A stretch of 61,699 nucleotides of DNA from an uncultured Bacteroidota bacterium (GCA_903882965.1 CAIRZD010000065.1:1-61699); one strand, 5' to 3'. Counted from the first letter of the stretch, positions 8,897 to 19,076 are shown. Program-made: numbers and translations. Notes: generated from the letters alone by a model not told the origin.

Positions 8897-10366
8897 TTAA
8901 ATTACCGGCTCTCTTTCTAAAAAATGCTCCGCGGCAATAAGCTTATCGTGCAGTATTTCGTCTTCTGCCATAAAAGATACTTCTTTGCGTAGTTCGTTCC
9001 AGATATTTTCGATTACCGGTGATGACTTATGCGGGTGGCGCAGGTCAAGTGCCTGTGCGGCTGTAAGTAATTCTATGCCCAGTACCCGCTGCACATTCTG
9101 GATGACCCGGCGCAACTTCGTTACTGCATTGGCTCCCATGCTCACATGATCTTCCTGGCCATTGCTGCTTACTATGCTATCTACAGATGCAGGGGTACAA
9201 TATTGTTTGTTCTGGCTCACAATTGCCGCCGCGGTATACTGTGCTATCATGAACCCGCTGTTCAAACCGGCATTTGGGGCGAGGAACGCCGGCAGCCCTC
9301 GCTGGCCACTTACTAATAAATAAGTCCTGCGTTCGGAAATATTTGCAAGCTCTGCCATTGCTATTGCCAGGAAATCAGCATGGAGCGCTAATGGCTGACC
9401 ATGAAAATTACCACCACTCATTATCGCATCCTCATCATGAAAAACAATCGGATTATCTGTTACAGAATTGATCTCGATCTCTAAAACATTTGATACAGTA
9501 TCCACTACATCTTTTGTGGCGCCATGTACCTGCGGCATGCAGCGGAAAGAATATTGATCCTGTACCTGTTCTTTGTGTAATTTTTGTATTTCGCTCCCTG
9601 CTAATAATTTTAATATTCTTTCTGCGGTAGCAATCTGCCCTTTATGCGGGCGAACACGGTGTATTGGATATTTGAACGGTTCGTCTTTAGCCATAAAAGC
9701 ATCTGCAGACATTGCACCAATGACATCTGCCCAAACGGATAAACGTTTTGATTGTATGAGTGCCCATGTTGCATATGCGCTCATGAACTGTGTGCCATTC
9801 AGTAAAGCAAGGCCTTCTTTTGCGGCGAGCATTATGGGTTGAAGACCGGTTTTTTGTAATGCTTCTGCCGCAGGCATTTTTACGCCTTTGTATCTTACTG
9901 TTCCTTTTCCAAAAATGGGCATGCACATATGTGCAAGCGGAGCAAGATCACCGGAAGCCCCGAGAGAACCTAATTCAAAAACAACGGGGTAAATACCAAG
10001 ATTATAAAAATCAGCCAGGCGCTGCACAACCTCTGTTCTCACGCCGCTATATCCCTGGCTGAGGCCATGTACTTTCAGCAGCAACATAAGGCGCACTATT
10101 TCTTCGGGCACTTCATCGCCCATGCCGCAGGCATGTGAGCATACGAGGTTTTCCTGTAGTTGCTCAAGTTCATGGTCTTCTATACGGACATTGCATAAAG
10201 AACCAAAACCGGTATTGATACCATAATATGTGTTGCCCGACTTCAATACATTATCAAGATATGCCCTGTTGTGGGCAATACGTTTTTTCGCAGCTGTAGA
10301 TAATGCTATATTATCAGGATATTCTTTTTTTAAAAGATCAATTGAGATATGTTCTGGTAATTCCAT
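8897..10366 (-). CDS. hutH: Histidine ammonia-lyase
   Basis: Removes ammonia from histidine to give urocanate, the first step of histidine breakdown. The MIO cofactor triad Ala-Ser-Gly is in GSLGASGDLAPLAHM (residues 137-139), the Tyr-loop is YYGINTGFG (47-55), and the selectivity position reads SH (77-78), which fits His rather than Phe substrates; tyrosine ammonia-lyase is less likely but cannot be excluded. Length 489 is normal. No other hut genes are nearby. It is 34 bp behind a thioredoxin-like gene and probably shares its transcript. Confidence 0.9.
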   Translation of the reverse strand: MELPEHISIDLLKKEYPDNIALSTAAKKRIAHNRAYLDNVLKSGNTYYGINTGFGSLCNVRIEDHELEQLQENLVCSHACGMGDEVPEEIVRLMLLLKVHGLSQGYSGVRTEVVQRLADFYNLGIYPVVFELGSLGASGDLAPLAHMCMPIFGKGTVRYKGVKMPAAEALQKTGLQPIMLAAKEGLALLNGTQFMSAYATWALIQSKRLSVWADVIGAMSADAFMAKDEPFKYPIHRVRPHKGQIATAERILKLLAGSEIQKLHKEQVQDQYSFRCMPQVHGATKDVVDTVSNVLEIEINSVTDNPIVFHDEDAIMSGGNFHGQPLALHADFLAIAMAELANISERRTYLLVSGQRGLPAFLAPNAGLNSGFMIAQYTAAAIVSQNKQYCTPASVDSIVSSNGQEDHVSMGANAVTKLRRVIQNVQRVLGIELLTAAQALDLRHPHKSSPVIENIWNELRKEVSFMAEDEILHDKLIAAEHFLEREPVI

Positions 10367-10400
10367 AAAATGAAAATAATTTTTCCGATCAATACCGGTA

Positions 10401-10928
10401 TTAATGTGCAGGTGGGTAACTGATTATAGCAGCGAGGTCTTCTTCTATAGTTTTCTTCACAGTTTCGGTGATACGACCCACCTCTTTACCATCTTTGAAT
10501 AAGATAATTGTTGGCACTAATGTGATCCCGTATTTTTTCTCATCACCGTCTTTTGTAGTTTTTGCCCGGTCGACGCCATACATTGTAAGATTTGATGACG
10601 GATAATTTATCAATTGCAACACTCTTTCGAATCGGGGTATGAGGTAATGAGAGTCATCGCACCAGGTGCCCATAAAAACAACCATGGTATATGGCTTAAG
10701 ATATGTTTGCAGAAAATCTATTACATTTTCAGAAGGCTTGTATTCATGTACCACATTGAGCCAGGTGAAACTTAATTCTTTATTCAGATCATCAAAAGTG
10801 ATCCTGCCGTTATAGATCACTCCGCCATCAACACTATCTTTGTATGTAGCATATGGGGGCATTTGAGCCATTGCGTTGATATTCATTGCAAATATTAATA
10901 CGAGGGAAAGAGCGAATATTTTTTTCAT
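10401..10928 (-). CDS. Secreted thioredoxin-fold protein with CxxS site
   Basis: An N-terminal signal peptide (hydrophobic to about residue 21, cleavage near AMAQ) precedes a thioredoxin-like domain. The active-site region reads FMGTWCDDSH: Cys90 is kept but the second Cys is Ser93, so this is a monothiol CxxS form, better suited to isomerase-like or mixed-disulfide chemistry than to dithiol reduction. The cis-Pro appears in TLVPTIILF. It lies 16 bp after the MerR gene and 34 bp before hutH. Periplasmic location is inferred from the signal peptide. Confidence 0.75.
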   Translation of the reverse strand: MKKIFALSLVLIFAMNINAMAQMPPYATYKDSVDGGVIYNGRITFDDLNKELSFTWLNVVHEYKPSENVIDFLQTYLKPYTMVVFMGTWCDDSHYLIPRFERVLQLINYPSSNLTMYGVDRAKTTKDGDEKKYGITLVPTIILFKDGKEVGRITETVKKTIEEDLAAIISYPPAH

Positions 10929-10944
10929 TTTTGTTAACGGTGAT

Positions 10945-11613
10945 TTAGGTGAGTTGGTTTCGGATGATCACCAGTTTGTTTCTAAGTTGTAGCAAGGATT
11001 GCTTGAGGTCTATGGTTTCTATATCTATTTTGTTTTTTGTTTTCAATTTGGCTTTAGCGCCCGAAAGAGTAAACCCGCGCTCCTTTACAAGGTGGTGGAT
11101 GGTGCGCAATTCTTTTATTTGTTCGGCAGTATATAATCTGTCTCCTTTGCGGGTAGTGCGTACTTTAAGTTTGAATTCATTGGTCCAGAACCTGATGTGC
11201 GATGTTTTCACATTGAAGAGTGTAGCAACTTCCCCTATAGAATAGTATTGTTTATCACCATCCCAATCTTCGGGCAGGTTTACATTTTCTGCTTTTTTTT
11301 CTTTGGCTGTTGTATTTTTCTTTTCCGGCTCTATCTCCTCCGGCTCGTTATTTATTTCCGGGGTTTCAATTATTTGAATAGGCTCCGGTTTTTTTTGAGG
11401 CTCTTTTTTTGCTTGTGGCTTTTCTTTTACCTGAATCGCTTCCGGTTCTGTTTTCCCGGGCTCATTATTTATTTCAGGCGCAATGTTTGTTTGTTCATCA
11501 GTTTCCGATTTCTTTTCTTCCGGTTTTTTTTTCGCACGGCTCTTCCCCACCGCTTTTACCTGCTCGGGTACTATTTCTTCTCCAAATAGTGTTATGATCC
11601 GCTCACTCATCAC
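10945..11613 (-). CDS. MerR-type transcriptional regulator with charged N-terminal extension
   Basis: The C-terminal half is a MerR winged helix: YYSIGEVATLFNVKTSHIRF, then RTTRKGDRLYTAEQIKEL and an ERGFTLSGAKAKL segment, with a short dimerisation coil at the end. The first ~115 residues are low-complexity Lys/Glu/Pro/Asn sequence with repeats of the type EINNEPxxxEPE, unusual for MerR proteins outside Bacteroidota. No ligand-binding Cys cluster is seen, so metal sensing is not indicated. It appears to be the first gene of a merR-thioredoxin-hutH run. Confidence 0.8.
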   Translation of the reverse strand: MMSERIITLFGEEIVPEQVKAVGKSRAKKKPEEKKSETDEQTNIAPEINNEPGKTEPEAIQVKEKPQAKKEPQKKPEPIQIIETPEINNEPEEIEPEKKNTTAKEKKAENVNLPEDWDGDKQYYSIGEVATLFNVKTSHIRFWTNEFKLKVRTTRKGDRLYTAEQIKELRTIHHLVKERGFTLSGAKAKLKTKNKIDIETIDLKQSLLQLRNKLVIIRNQLT

Positions 11614-11638
11614 TACAATTTACAACTTATTTTTTATT

Positions 11639-11674
11639 AAAAAAGGCTGTTCCAATAATGAAACAACCTTTTTT
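11639..11674 (-). terminator. Terminator downstream of the PpiD-like gene
   Basis: On the minus strand AAAAAAGGTTGTT pairs with AACAGCCTTTTTT across a ~10-nt loop (one G-U pair), ending in a T-run. It separates the isomerase gene from merR. Confidence 0.7.
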
Positions 11675-11696
11675 AGAAAATGTGTTTTATACCGTA

Positions 11697-13898
11697 TTAA
11701 AAGTTAGTGGCATTATATGTTACATCTGTCTTTCTGCTAATGGTTTGTTGCATCATCTGTGATGCTGCATTCATCAACTGCATTTGCTCATTCCTTCTCT
11801 GCTGGCCTAAAATCTGGAACAGGAGGTTTTGGTCAGTTGGTAATTGCTGGTTGGTGCGATTTAACACGCTAATAAAGTATACACCTCCATTTCCGCTAAT
11901 ACCCGGAGACACTGTATTGGGTTGAAAAGCTGCGTCGAATGTGTATCCGGCTACTTTGGGCTCAAAACCAAGATTAGGAATGTAAGATCCTGCAAGTCTT
12001 ACTGAATCGGTTTGTTGTACCTGCTGACCAGAAGCTGATGCAATTGCATCGAGTGATCCGGTATATTTTTTAGAAATCATTTCTGCTTTCTTTTCTTCTC
12101 TTACTTTTTGTTCCAGCATTGCTCTGTTGGCAGGATTTATTGTTGCAGGGCCTTTATCCTGGAAGGTGATCAGTTTTGCTACAACATAACGTTGCTCACC
12201 GAGTTGAAATACCGGAGAAACATCTCCTATTTTACGATCGTGGTCATACATCCATCTAACTACTTCACGTGATGGGCCTATTCCCGGAATAATGAAGTTG
12301 TTTACTTTAATATTGTCTCCTATTCTTTTATCGAGATTTTGTTTTTTAACTGCTGCATCAAAAGCTTCGGCTGTTGTGTTTTTACCGGCAAATTCTGTTG
12401 CTTTACCATAGATGGCATTTACTGTACTATCGCTTGGAGCGAGGTTTTTACTTACTGTCGCAATCTGTACAGCCGGTGCCTGACCTGTTTGACTCAAAAT
12501 CTCAATGTAATGGTATCCGGAATAATTATCGTTCGAAACCTTTACAAGTTTTGTTTCGCCGGTTTTTCCTTCAAAAATGATATCGCCAAACTCTTTTGCT
12601 AATGTAGGCTTTTGTATAAGCGCAAATGTATATTCTCCGCCTTTAGCTTTGCTACCATCATCTTCAGAATATCTCTGTACGATAGAATCAAATTTTGCAC
12701 CGGATTTTATTGCAGCTATGGCGCTGTCTATTTTCATTTTTGCAGCAGTGTCTGTTGCTATGTCTGTTCCTTGTGCTTTTGTTCTTACAAGTATGTGGCG
12801 GCATTTTACAGAATCCGGAAGTGTTTTTCTGTCTATTATTTTTGTTAGTTTATAACTAGCGTTCTCAAAATACGGTCCGTAAATGCTACCCACAGGAGCT
12901 TCCATAATTGTATCGGCAAACCTTGATAAGAATGTCTTTTTATTTAAATAAGCCTCTGAGTAAGAGTTAGCTTCGTCACTTTTACCATTCACAAAACTCT
13001 TGTTGTCTTTTGTAGTTTCAAAATCACCTTTTATTTCTGCAAGTGCATTTAGTGATCTTGCCGTATCAGCAGATGATGGGTTGATATCAAAAGAAACATA
13101 CTCTATACTACGTGTTGGTTGATCTACGCTATAGAGGTCGGCATGTTTTTGCATGTATGCTTTTATATCGTCATCGCTAACTTTTACATCATTATCTGCA
13201 ACTGAAGTAAATGGTATTTTTACATACTTGATAGATGCCATAGCGCCCATATCTTCTGCAGAATGTTTTGCAACAAATACAGGAGCATAAAGACCATTAG
13301 TGAACATTGCATTGAATTTATTTATCCGGCTGTTGCGGAGCACATAGCCTTTAACGGCTTGCCATTGCTCTCTGTATTTTCCTGTTGGGTCAACTTTTTG
13401 TGACTGCTCGGTAATTTCTTTTTCAAACGCCTTTATAATAGATGGATCAAATTCGTGGGTATCACGGTTCATAAATATAGGACTACCCTCAAGCTGGAAC
13501 CCCCTGATCATCGGATCAACATTAGGACCATATATCAGTTCCTTTTTTTCATCGTCTGTGGTTTGTATACCCAGTTTGTCGCACTGTTCTTCAATAGCTG
13601 TTTCATAAACTATATTTTGTACAACCTGCTCATTCATTTGAGCACGTGATACATCATCTATTGTGCGACCTCTATTGTAGATCTCATTTAGCGTTTCGTA
13701 TTCCTTCACCCTTTGCTGATATTCCTTTGGGTCAATTTTTACACCATTCACTTTCATCACGTTAGAATCGTGCCCACCTAAAAAATTTCCGAAAGAACCA
13801 TTTCGTGCGTCAGATACGATAAAGCCTACCAGCGCGATTGCAATAATAGCACCGGCTATTTTTCCATACCTATTTCTTATCGTTTGAATTACAGACAT
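11697..13898 (-). CDS. SurA/PpiD-type peptidyl-prolyl isomerase, membrane-anchored
   Basis: Periplasmic folding factor of the PpiD/SurA class. One N-terminal membrane helix (about residues 13-29) anchors it, followed by a SurA-N-like helical region and a parvulin domain at roughly 365-470, recognisable by KCRHILVR, a YSEDDGSKAKGGE stretch and GYHYIEIL. The rest is helical with a Gln/Met-rich tail. Length 733 is usual for Bacteroidota homologues annotated as SurA N-terminal-domain proteins. It likely helps outer-membrane proteins fold. A -7 element lies 35 nt upstream. Confidence 0.88.
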   Translation of the reverse strand: MSVIQTIRNRYGKIAGAIIAIALVGFIVSDARNGSFGNFLGGHDSNVMKVNGVKIDPKEYQQRVKEYETLNEIYNRGRTIDDVSRAQMNEQVVQNIVYETAIEEQCDKLGIQTTDDEKKELIYGPNVDPMIRGFQLEGSPIFMNRDTHEFDPSIIKAFEKEITEQSQKVDPTGKYREQWQAVKGYVLRNSRINKFNAMFTNGLYAPVFVAKHSAEDMGAMASIKYVKIPFTSVADNDVKVSDDDIKAYMQKHADLYSVDQPTRSIEYVSFDINPSSADTARSLNALAEIKGDFETTKDNKSFVNGKSDEANSYSEAYLNKKTFLSRFADTIMEAPVGSIYGPYFENASYKLTKIIDRKTLPDSVKCRHILVRTKAQGTDIATDTAAKMKIDSAIAAIKSGAKFDSIVQRYSEDDGSKAKGGEYTFALIQKPTLAKEFGDIIFEGKTGETKLVKVSNDNYSGYHYIEILSQTGQAPAVQIATVSKNLAPSDSTVNAIYGKATEFAGKNTTAEAFDAAVKKQNLDKRIGDNIKVNNFIIPGIGPSREVVRWMYDHDRKIGDVSPVFQLGEQRYVVAKLITFQDKGPATINPANRAMLEQKVREEKKAEMISKKYTGSLDAIASASGQQVQQTDSVRLAGSYIPNLGFEPKVAGYTFDAAFQPNTVSPGISGNGGVYFISVLNRTNQQLPTDQNLLFQILGQQRRNEQMQLMNAASQMMQQTISRKTDVTYNATNF

Positions 13899-13932
13899 TG
13901 TATGTTTGTGTTATGTTTTATATTAAGGACGG

Positions 13933-13940
13933 CAAATTTA
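13933..13940 (-). promoter_or_regulatory. -7 element of the PpiD-like gene
   Basis: TAAATTTG on the minus strand, matching TAnnTTTG, about 34 nt before the start codon. No clear -33 element. Confidence 0.45.
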
Positions 13941-14571
13941 TGCGAAAAAATGAGATTTTACACAGTTATTAATAGATTCGGGTTTTATTTTTATATATTA
14001 TGTATAATATCTCTTTGTCTTTACTGTATTTTATGTGTTTTAGAATTGCTTTACATTAATTTTTGATTCATTTTTGGAAAAAAATTGGCTGCTCTTATTA
14101 TTTGTATATGTGTAATGATTTTTCTGGTATTTGTTATTTTGTTGGTGTGAATATTGATGTGTATTTGCTGTAGAACTATTTTCGGTTTGCCCATAACTAT
14201 TTTAATTTCAATTGTTTTGGCGGTTTATTCTTTTTTTTAGGAGGTTCTCCACACTGTGTTACGATATTAAGGTTTGTAATTTTACTAACACCTTACTTAA
14301 TTAACAATCCACAAAGTAATTGTTAGATAGTGGCCTGTGCTGCTTTTTATGTGTTAATATTAATTCAGTATTCTGTGAATAAAATAAAACATCCTAATTT
14401 GCAATAGGAATTACTTTTTTTATTCCCCATACCCCCAGTCCTAATAATAGTAGTTAAGTTTCTTTAAAAAGTTTAAATATTATTAATAGGGTTGTGAATA
14501 AGTGTGGAAAGTATGAGGCAGGTTTTAAAACGTGGCTTTATTTAATACCATAATTTAAATTTGTAAAGGAT
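13941..14571. other. Gene-free AT-rich stretch with DnaA-box-like sites (candidate oriC)
   Basis: About 630 bp without a plausible gene between the minus-strand PpiD-like gene and plus-strand nadA. It holds two perfect TGTGAATAA sites (14373-14381 and 14493-14501; the complement TTATTCACA fits TTWTNCACA), one TTTTACACA (13956-13964), and two one-mismatch sites, TTCTCCACA (14245-14253) and TGTGGAAAG (14503-14511). Long A/T runs, such as around 13980-14020, could serve as an unwinding element. That it is an origin is an inference; see findings. Confidence 0.45.
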
Positions 14572-15582
14572 ATGGAGCAGAAGGATTTTAAAATAAATGA
14601 GTTAGCAGATAATGGATTTTTGAATGTGGAGATAGATCCATCATTAGATCTTTTTGAAGAGATAGATAAATTAAAAAAGGAAAAGAATGCAGTGGTTCTT
14701 GCGCATTATTACCAGGAGCCCGATATACAGGATATAGCCGATTATATTGGCGATAGCCTAGGATTGGCGCAGCATGCAGCGAAAACAGAGGCTGATATAA
14801 TAGTTTTTGCCGGAGTACATTTTATGGCAGAAACTGCTAAGATATTAAACCCGGGAAAGAAAGTTTTATTGCCTGATCTTAAAGCCGGTTGTTCATTAAG
14901 CGATAGCTGTCCACCAGCTCTTTTTAAAGCATTTAAAGATAAGCATCCTGATCACCTTGTGATATCGTACATTAATTGTTCTGCAGGAATAAAAGCGTTA
15001 AGTGATATTATATGCACTTCTTCAAATGCACAATTGATCGTTGAAAGCTTACCTAAAGAACAGAAAATAATTTTTGCTCCGGATAAGAATCTTGGTGGAT
15101 ATATAAATAAGAAAACGGGTAGGGATATGTTGTTGTGGAATGGCGCATGTATGGTACATGAATTATTCTCTCTGGAGAAGATCATAAAAATGAAGGAGCG
15201 ACACCCGAAAGCTAAACTTATCGCACATCCGGAATGTGAGGATCCGTTATTACGTATCGCTGATTTTATTGGGTCTACAACACAGTTATTAAAATATACA
15301 GAAACAGATAATGCCCAGTCTTATATAGTGGCAACAGAAACTGGCATTTTGCATAAAATGCAACAAAACGCTCCTCATAAAACGTTTATTGCAGCACCAC
15401 CGGATAATGCTTGTGCGTGTAATGATTGCCCACATATGAAACTTAATACGCTTGAAAAAATATATTTATGTATGAAGTATGAATTACCAGAAATAATAAT
15501 GGATGAAGAATTGAGAGTTGCTGCCAGGAAACCAATAGATCGAATGATGGAATTGAGTAAGCAACTAGGATTAGCAGGGTAA
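14572..15582 (+). CDS. nadA: Quinolinate synthase
   Basis: Condenses iminoaspartate with dihydroxyacetone phosphate to quinolinate in NAD synthesis; a [4Fe-4S] enzyme. The family motifs are [19 protein letters not shown] near the start, [10 protein letters not shown], the first cluster Cys in [11 protein letters not shown], the NCSAGIKAL segment, HPEC, and the C-terminal CACNDCPHM. Length 336 is normal. NadB and NadC are not next to it. A TAAATTTG element lies 8 nt before the ATG, and a terminator follows the gene. Confidence 0.96.
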   Translation: MEQKDFKINELADNGFLNVEIDPSLDLFEEIDKLKKEKNAVVLAHYYQEPDIQDIADYIGDSLGLAQHAAKTEADIIVFAGVHFMAETAKILNPGKKVLLPDLKAGCSLSDSCPPALFKAFKDKHPDHLVISYINCSAGIKALSDIICTSSNAQLIVESLPKEQKIIFAPDKNLGGYINKKTGRDMLLWNGACMVHELFSLEKIIKMKERHPKAKLIAHPECEDPLLRIADFIGSTTQLLKYTETDNAQSYIVATETGILHKMQQNAPHKTFIAAPPDNACACNDCPHMKLNTLEKIYLCMKYELPEIIMDEELRVAARKPIDRMMELSKQLGLAG

Positions 15583-15590
15583 GGTATGGG

Positions 15591-15614
15591 ATAACCCAAA
15601 AGGGGTTATTTTTT
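15591..15614 (+). terminator. Terminator of nadA
   Basis: ATAACCC (15591-15597), 5-nt loop, GGGTTAT (15603-15609), then a T-run. Confidence 0.75.
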
Positions 15615-15667
15615 GGTTATATTGTATAATGTTCATAACTTGGTGTCCAAATTTAAAAATAAATTTT

Positions 15668-17668
15668 ATGAAGCAAATTAACTTATTTAAAAACTTATTG
15701 CTTGTTGCCTTCTTATCGGCTACAGGAGTTGTAAACGCCCAGATACATCCCTTATCATTTGGCGTAGGAACCATTAATACCAGCCCTAACTGGTATGCTG
15801 ATTATGTAGGACTTCGTTTTGAAGTTGTTAGCCCGACATCAGATGCCGGTGACAAAAAATATAATGCTGCTTACAGCGGCACTACCCCATGGGGTGCACC
15901 AGTGACAACGCCAATCGTGAATGTCGCTATAATGATGCCACAAGCAGGAGATAGCTTATGTACTGTAGGTACCGTTGATCATACCATTACAACAAACATG
16001 ACCGGTAAGATCGGTTTTGTTTATCGTGGCAGCAGTTATTTTGGTGATAAAGCGGATGATTGTCAAAACGCCGGTGCCATTGCCTGTGTTATTGTAGACA
16101 ATGCTCCAGGCGGCCCACTAGGCATGGCTTCAGCGGGTGCAGGAGCTTCTGTTACTATTCCTGTTTTTATGATATCTCAAGCTGATGGTAACATTATTGA
16201 TTCTTTATACAATGCGGGAGTTGTTGCTCATTTTACAATTACTCCATGGGGCCAGAGCTTACAGAATGATCTTGGTTTTGTGCCAGGTGGTGCAGCCTTG
16301 TGGCATGCGTATGCAGTACCTTCTAACCAAATGGGTACAACGGGCAACCCAACAGCATATAACATGCTTGATGGTGCATTTATAGCTAACTACGGTACAA
16401 ACCCAATAACAGGTGTAAAACTTAAATCAAGCACAAGCTTTACTCCAACAGGCGGTATTGCTACAAACCAGCACGTAGGCGAAGTAGATCTTTCTACCCC
16501 ATTTACTGTTGCTGATTCTATTTATGCTATGTTCAATACCACAGAATACGCCTTAACTGCTTCAGGACCGGGTATGTTTAGTGTTACGTATCAAATAGAG
16601 TCTGATTCTATTGACCAATATCCTGCAGACAACAGTCAAACTGTAAATTTCTATCTTACAGATACTGTTTACTCTAAAGGAAGCTACGACTTTACTAATA
16701 AACAACCATTAAGAGCTCTTTATGAAGCATTTGGCGGTGGAATCGAATTCTTATGGGGTCCAATGTATTACGTTGCTAAATCAGGTACTGCAGTATCAGG
16801 TGTGCAGTATTCTCTTGCATTAAATAGTACAGCCGGTTATCCGTTTTTATCAGGAAACAGCAATGTATTTATATTCAAATGGGTTGATGGAGCCGGCGGC
16901 GGTATAGCAGATAGTATTGTTGAAGATGGTGAATTACAATTAGTAGGTTCTGGTTCAAGGCCATTTGACGGAATATACGACACATCAGAAAATATGTTAT
17001 ACCAAGCAATATACTCAGACACAGGTAGTGGTAACACAGGTGCTGGTTCAGGTGGTCAATTATTGCTTGATGCAAACAGCTGGTACTATGTTTGTGTTGA
17101 TGTTCCACCTGCTTCATTCTTAGGTTGTGATGGAAATATCAATGCATATCCACGTGTTTACGGACGCTATCAGGCAAACGTTGGCGGTTCTGGTAACCAC
17201 CTGTTAGATTATTCAGGTCTTGAAATTTCTTTAACTCAAAAGGATTCTCTTTATAATAACATGGGTCAGGGCAATGCACCGGTACCAGCAGGTATGACAG
17301 CATATCTTAACTCTGTAGATTCTTTTGTTTACAGTAATATGATAGGTTTGGTTCCTGCGGTTGCAATGATGGTTAACAACCACCCGGTTAGTGTAAATAC
17401 TGTTCCTAAACCACTCGCAAATATTTCATTGTATCCAGATCCGGCAAAAGATGTGCTTAACGTTTCTGTTTCTTTTGATAAGAACGAACCAACTGTTTCT
17501 TATGAAATAATTGACGGTCTTGCTCGTTTTGTAAGTAAAGAAACACACACTAACGTACAGAATGAAACATATTCAATCAATACAACGAAACTTGCACCAG
17601 GTCATTATTATTTAATTATTAACGCAGAAGGTAAAGTTGCGACTAAGAAATTCATAGTTATCAAATAA
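15668..17668 (+). CDS. Secreted protein with PA-like domain and type IX sorting domain
   Basis: Starts at the ATG at 15668, which gives a clean signal peptide ending GVVNAQ; the longer in-frame ATG at 15629 would bury it. About residues 85-185 look like a protease-associated (PA) domain: TGKIGFVYRGSS, then AGAIACVIVDN and a PVFMISQADG strand. No protease catalytic domain is visible. The last ~75 residues are a type IX secretion C-terminal sorting domain (ISLYPDPAKDVLNVSV ... KKFIVIK). Role after export, surface-bound or released, is unknown. Single gene between two strong hairpins. Confidence 0.8.
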   Translation: MKQINLFKNLLLVAFLSATGVVNAQIHPLSFGVGTINTSPNWYADYVGLRFEVVSPTSDAGDKKYNAAYSGTTPWGAPVTTPIVNVAIMMPQAGDSLCTVGTVDHTITTNMTGKIGFVYRGSSYFGDKADDCQNAGAIACVIVDNAPGGPLGMASAGAGASVTIPVFMISQADGNIIDSLYNAGVVAHFTITPWGQSLQNDLGFVPGGAALWHAYAVPSNQMGTTGNPTAYNMLDGAFIANYGTNPITGVKLKSSTSFTPTGGIATNQHVGEVDLSTPFTVADSIYAMFNTTEYALTASGPGMFSVTYQIESDSIDQYPADNSQTVNFYLTDTVYSKGSYDFTNKQPLRALYEAFGGGIEFLWGPMYYVAKSGTAVSGVQYSLALNSTAGYPFLSGNSNVFIFKWVDGAGGGIADSIVEDGELQLVGSGSRPFDGIYDTSENMLYQAIYSDTGSGNTGAGSGGQLLLDANSWYYVCVDVPPASFLGCDGNINAYPRVYGRYQANVGGSGNHLLDYSGLEISLTQKDSLYNNMGQGNAPVPAGMTAYLNSVDSFVYSNMIGLVPAVAMMVNNHPVSVNTVPKPLANISLYPDPAKDVLNVSVSFDKNEPTVSYEIIDGLARFVSKETHTNVQNETYSINTTKLAPGHYYLIINAEGKVATKKFIVIK

Positions 17669-17684
17669 TTTATTGCTTAAACGT

Positions 17685-17717
17685 AAAAAGGCTGCCAATC
17701 ACTTGGCAGCCTTTTTT
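17685..17717 (+). terminator. Terminator of the PA-domain protein gene
   Basis: AAGGCTGCCAA and TTGGCAGCCTT around a 4-nt loop (TCAC), with flanking A- and T-runs; a strong symmetrical terminator. Confidence 0.9.
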
Positions 17718-18097
17718 ATTTTAATCTAAAGCTGTTTCTTTATAAGACTAATAAATAGAGTGGTGTTGTTTTATTGTGTAGTACACACAGTATTATATGA
17801 CCTGTTTTCAATTGAGAGTAATCCCCAAATAAACGCAGAATCTTGTCACCGCGAAACGCTGTAACTTTTTATAAGCCTTTAGTCGTAATAGATTTTACCT
17901 ACCATCAATGGCTACAATTACCATTTTAAATTTGGTTACAAATACTCAATACGTCATTTTGTGTATCAGAATTATTTAGTGCCAGGGCATCTTTGCTCAA
18001 CAAGTTTGATCGTAAGGTTATTACACTGAAATGGAATTCCAGGGCATGAAGCGGGAATTAACTCGAATAAGATTGAAGAGAAAGAGACGAATTATTA
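17718..18097. other. Gene-free interval, nothing recognised
   Basis: About 380 bp between the terminator and the convergent barrel-protein gene. I find no ORF with family-like sequence, no RNA gene and no clear repeat in it. Confidence 0.5.
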
Positions 18098-18763
18098 TTA
18101 AGGTATCTTATAGCCTACACCCAGGTTAATACCAATTACAGTATTGTTATTCTCCGGAATGAAATGAAAAGACTGAGACACTTCAATTTTTGTGTTTACT
18201 TCAAAAGTAACTCCTTGGGTAAATAGAATCGTAATATACTTTGTATCTGATTGTGGCGGAGCGTTGTATTGGGAAATTACGTCCATTCCTGATGCAGTAG
18301 CGGGTATATTGCTTTTGTGTTCTGATAGATTACACTGAAGCCCGGCTCCGCAGAAGGGGCGTATTCTACACCTTTCAGGTAAAAGATAGTATTGTATAGT
18401 TACAGGCAATGCAAAAGAAGATGTCTTTAAATTATTATTTTGCTTACCAGTAAAGTTGAATGGGGTAGGGCTGGTTTGAATACTTGTATAACTAAGGCCT
18501 GCTTCTAACTTAAAATGTGAGTTAAGTGGCTTGCGCAAAACCAGTGATTTACTGATTCCGTAATGAACTTTACTTTGTTTGCTATGCAACAAGGGTGTGG
18601 TGTTGAAAAGTAACTCTCTGCCTGTTTGGAACCCGACAGTAATAGGCTGCTTTTCTTTTATTATTTCACGTTTTATTTTGCTTTGCGCATAGCCACAAAC
18701 CGATGCAACTGTTAAATATAACAGTGCAAAGGAGATAGAATATGTTTTATTAGGCTTCAGCAT
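18098..18763 (-). CDS. Probable outer-membrane beta-barrel protein
   Basis: A signal peptide is visible when the ATG at 18763 is used (MLKPNKTYSISFALLYL, cleavage near YAQ); upstream in-frame codons are not family-like. The mature part of about 195 residues has alternating short strands, an FCGAGLQ turn and a closing NLGVGYKIP, consistent with a small porin-family barrel (outer membrane protein beta-barrel domain type). No specific family is recognised. Its upstream DNA carries a parS-like site (18821-18836). Confidence 0.6.
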   Translation of the reverse strand: MLKPNKTYSISFALLYLTVASVCGYAQSKIKREIIKEKQPITVGFQTGRELLFNTTPLLHSKQSKVHYGISKSLVLRKPLNSHFKLEAGLSYTSIQTSPTPFNFTGKQNNNLKTSSFALPVTIQYYLLPERCRIRPFCGAGLQCNLSEHKSNIPATASGMDVISQYNAPPQSDTKYITILFTQGVTFEVNTKIEVSQSFHFIPENNNTVIGINLGVGYKIP

Positions 18764-19076
18764 TATTACAAAGTAACGTAATTTTATACATTTTATTGTT
18801 AAAAACAAAAATTTTATTCTTGTTCCACGTGGAACACTCTCACTTTTCCAGTTATAACCTTCAGTATATTGATACAAAACAGGCCTATTTTTTCAAAAGT
18901 AATGCACTCTTGGCGTTTGTATTCTGTGTTCAGATGCAGTATTTTAGTTGCGGTCACCATCAGCTACATTGTGTATCGCTTGCTATTTAACAAAACATTT
19001 GACTACCGACGATTTCAGGGGTTTAATAACCGCTTATATTATTTCAGTATTTGTCTGTCTATTATCAGAGTATTTG
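18764..19076. other. AT-rich interval before mnmG
   Basis: About 310 bp between the divergent barrel gene and mnmG. It holds the parS-like 16-mer and the upstream part of the mnmG promoter. No gene is seen. Confidence 0.5.
18821..18836. promoter_or_regulatory. parS-like centromere site 1
   Basis: TGTTCCACGTGGAACA is a perfect 16-bp palindrome fitting the chromosomal parS consensus TGTTNCACGTGNAACA bound by ParB. Confidence 0.8.
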
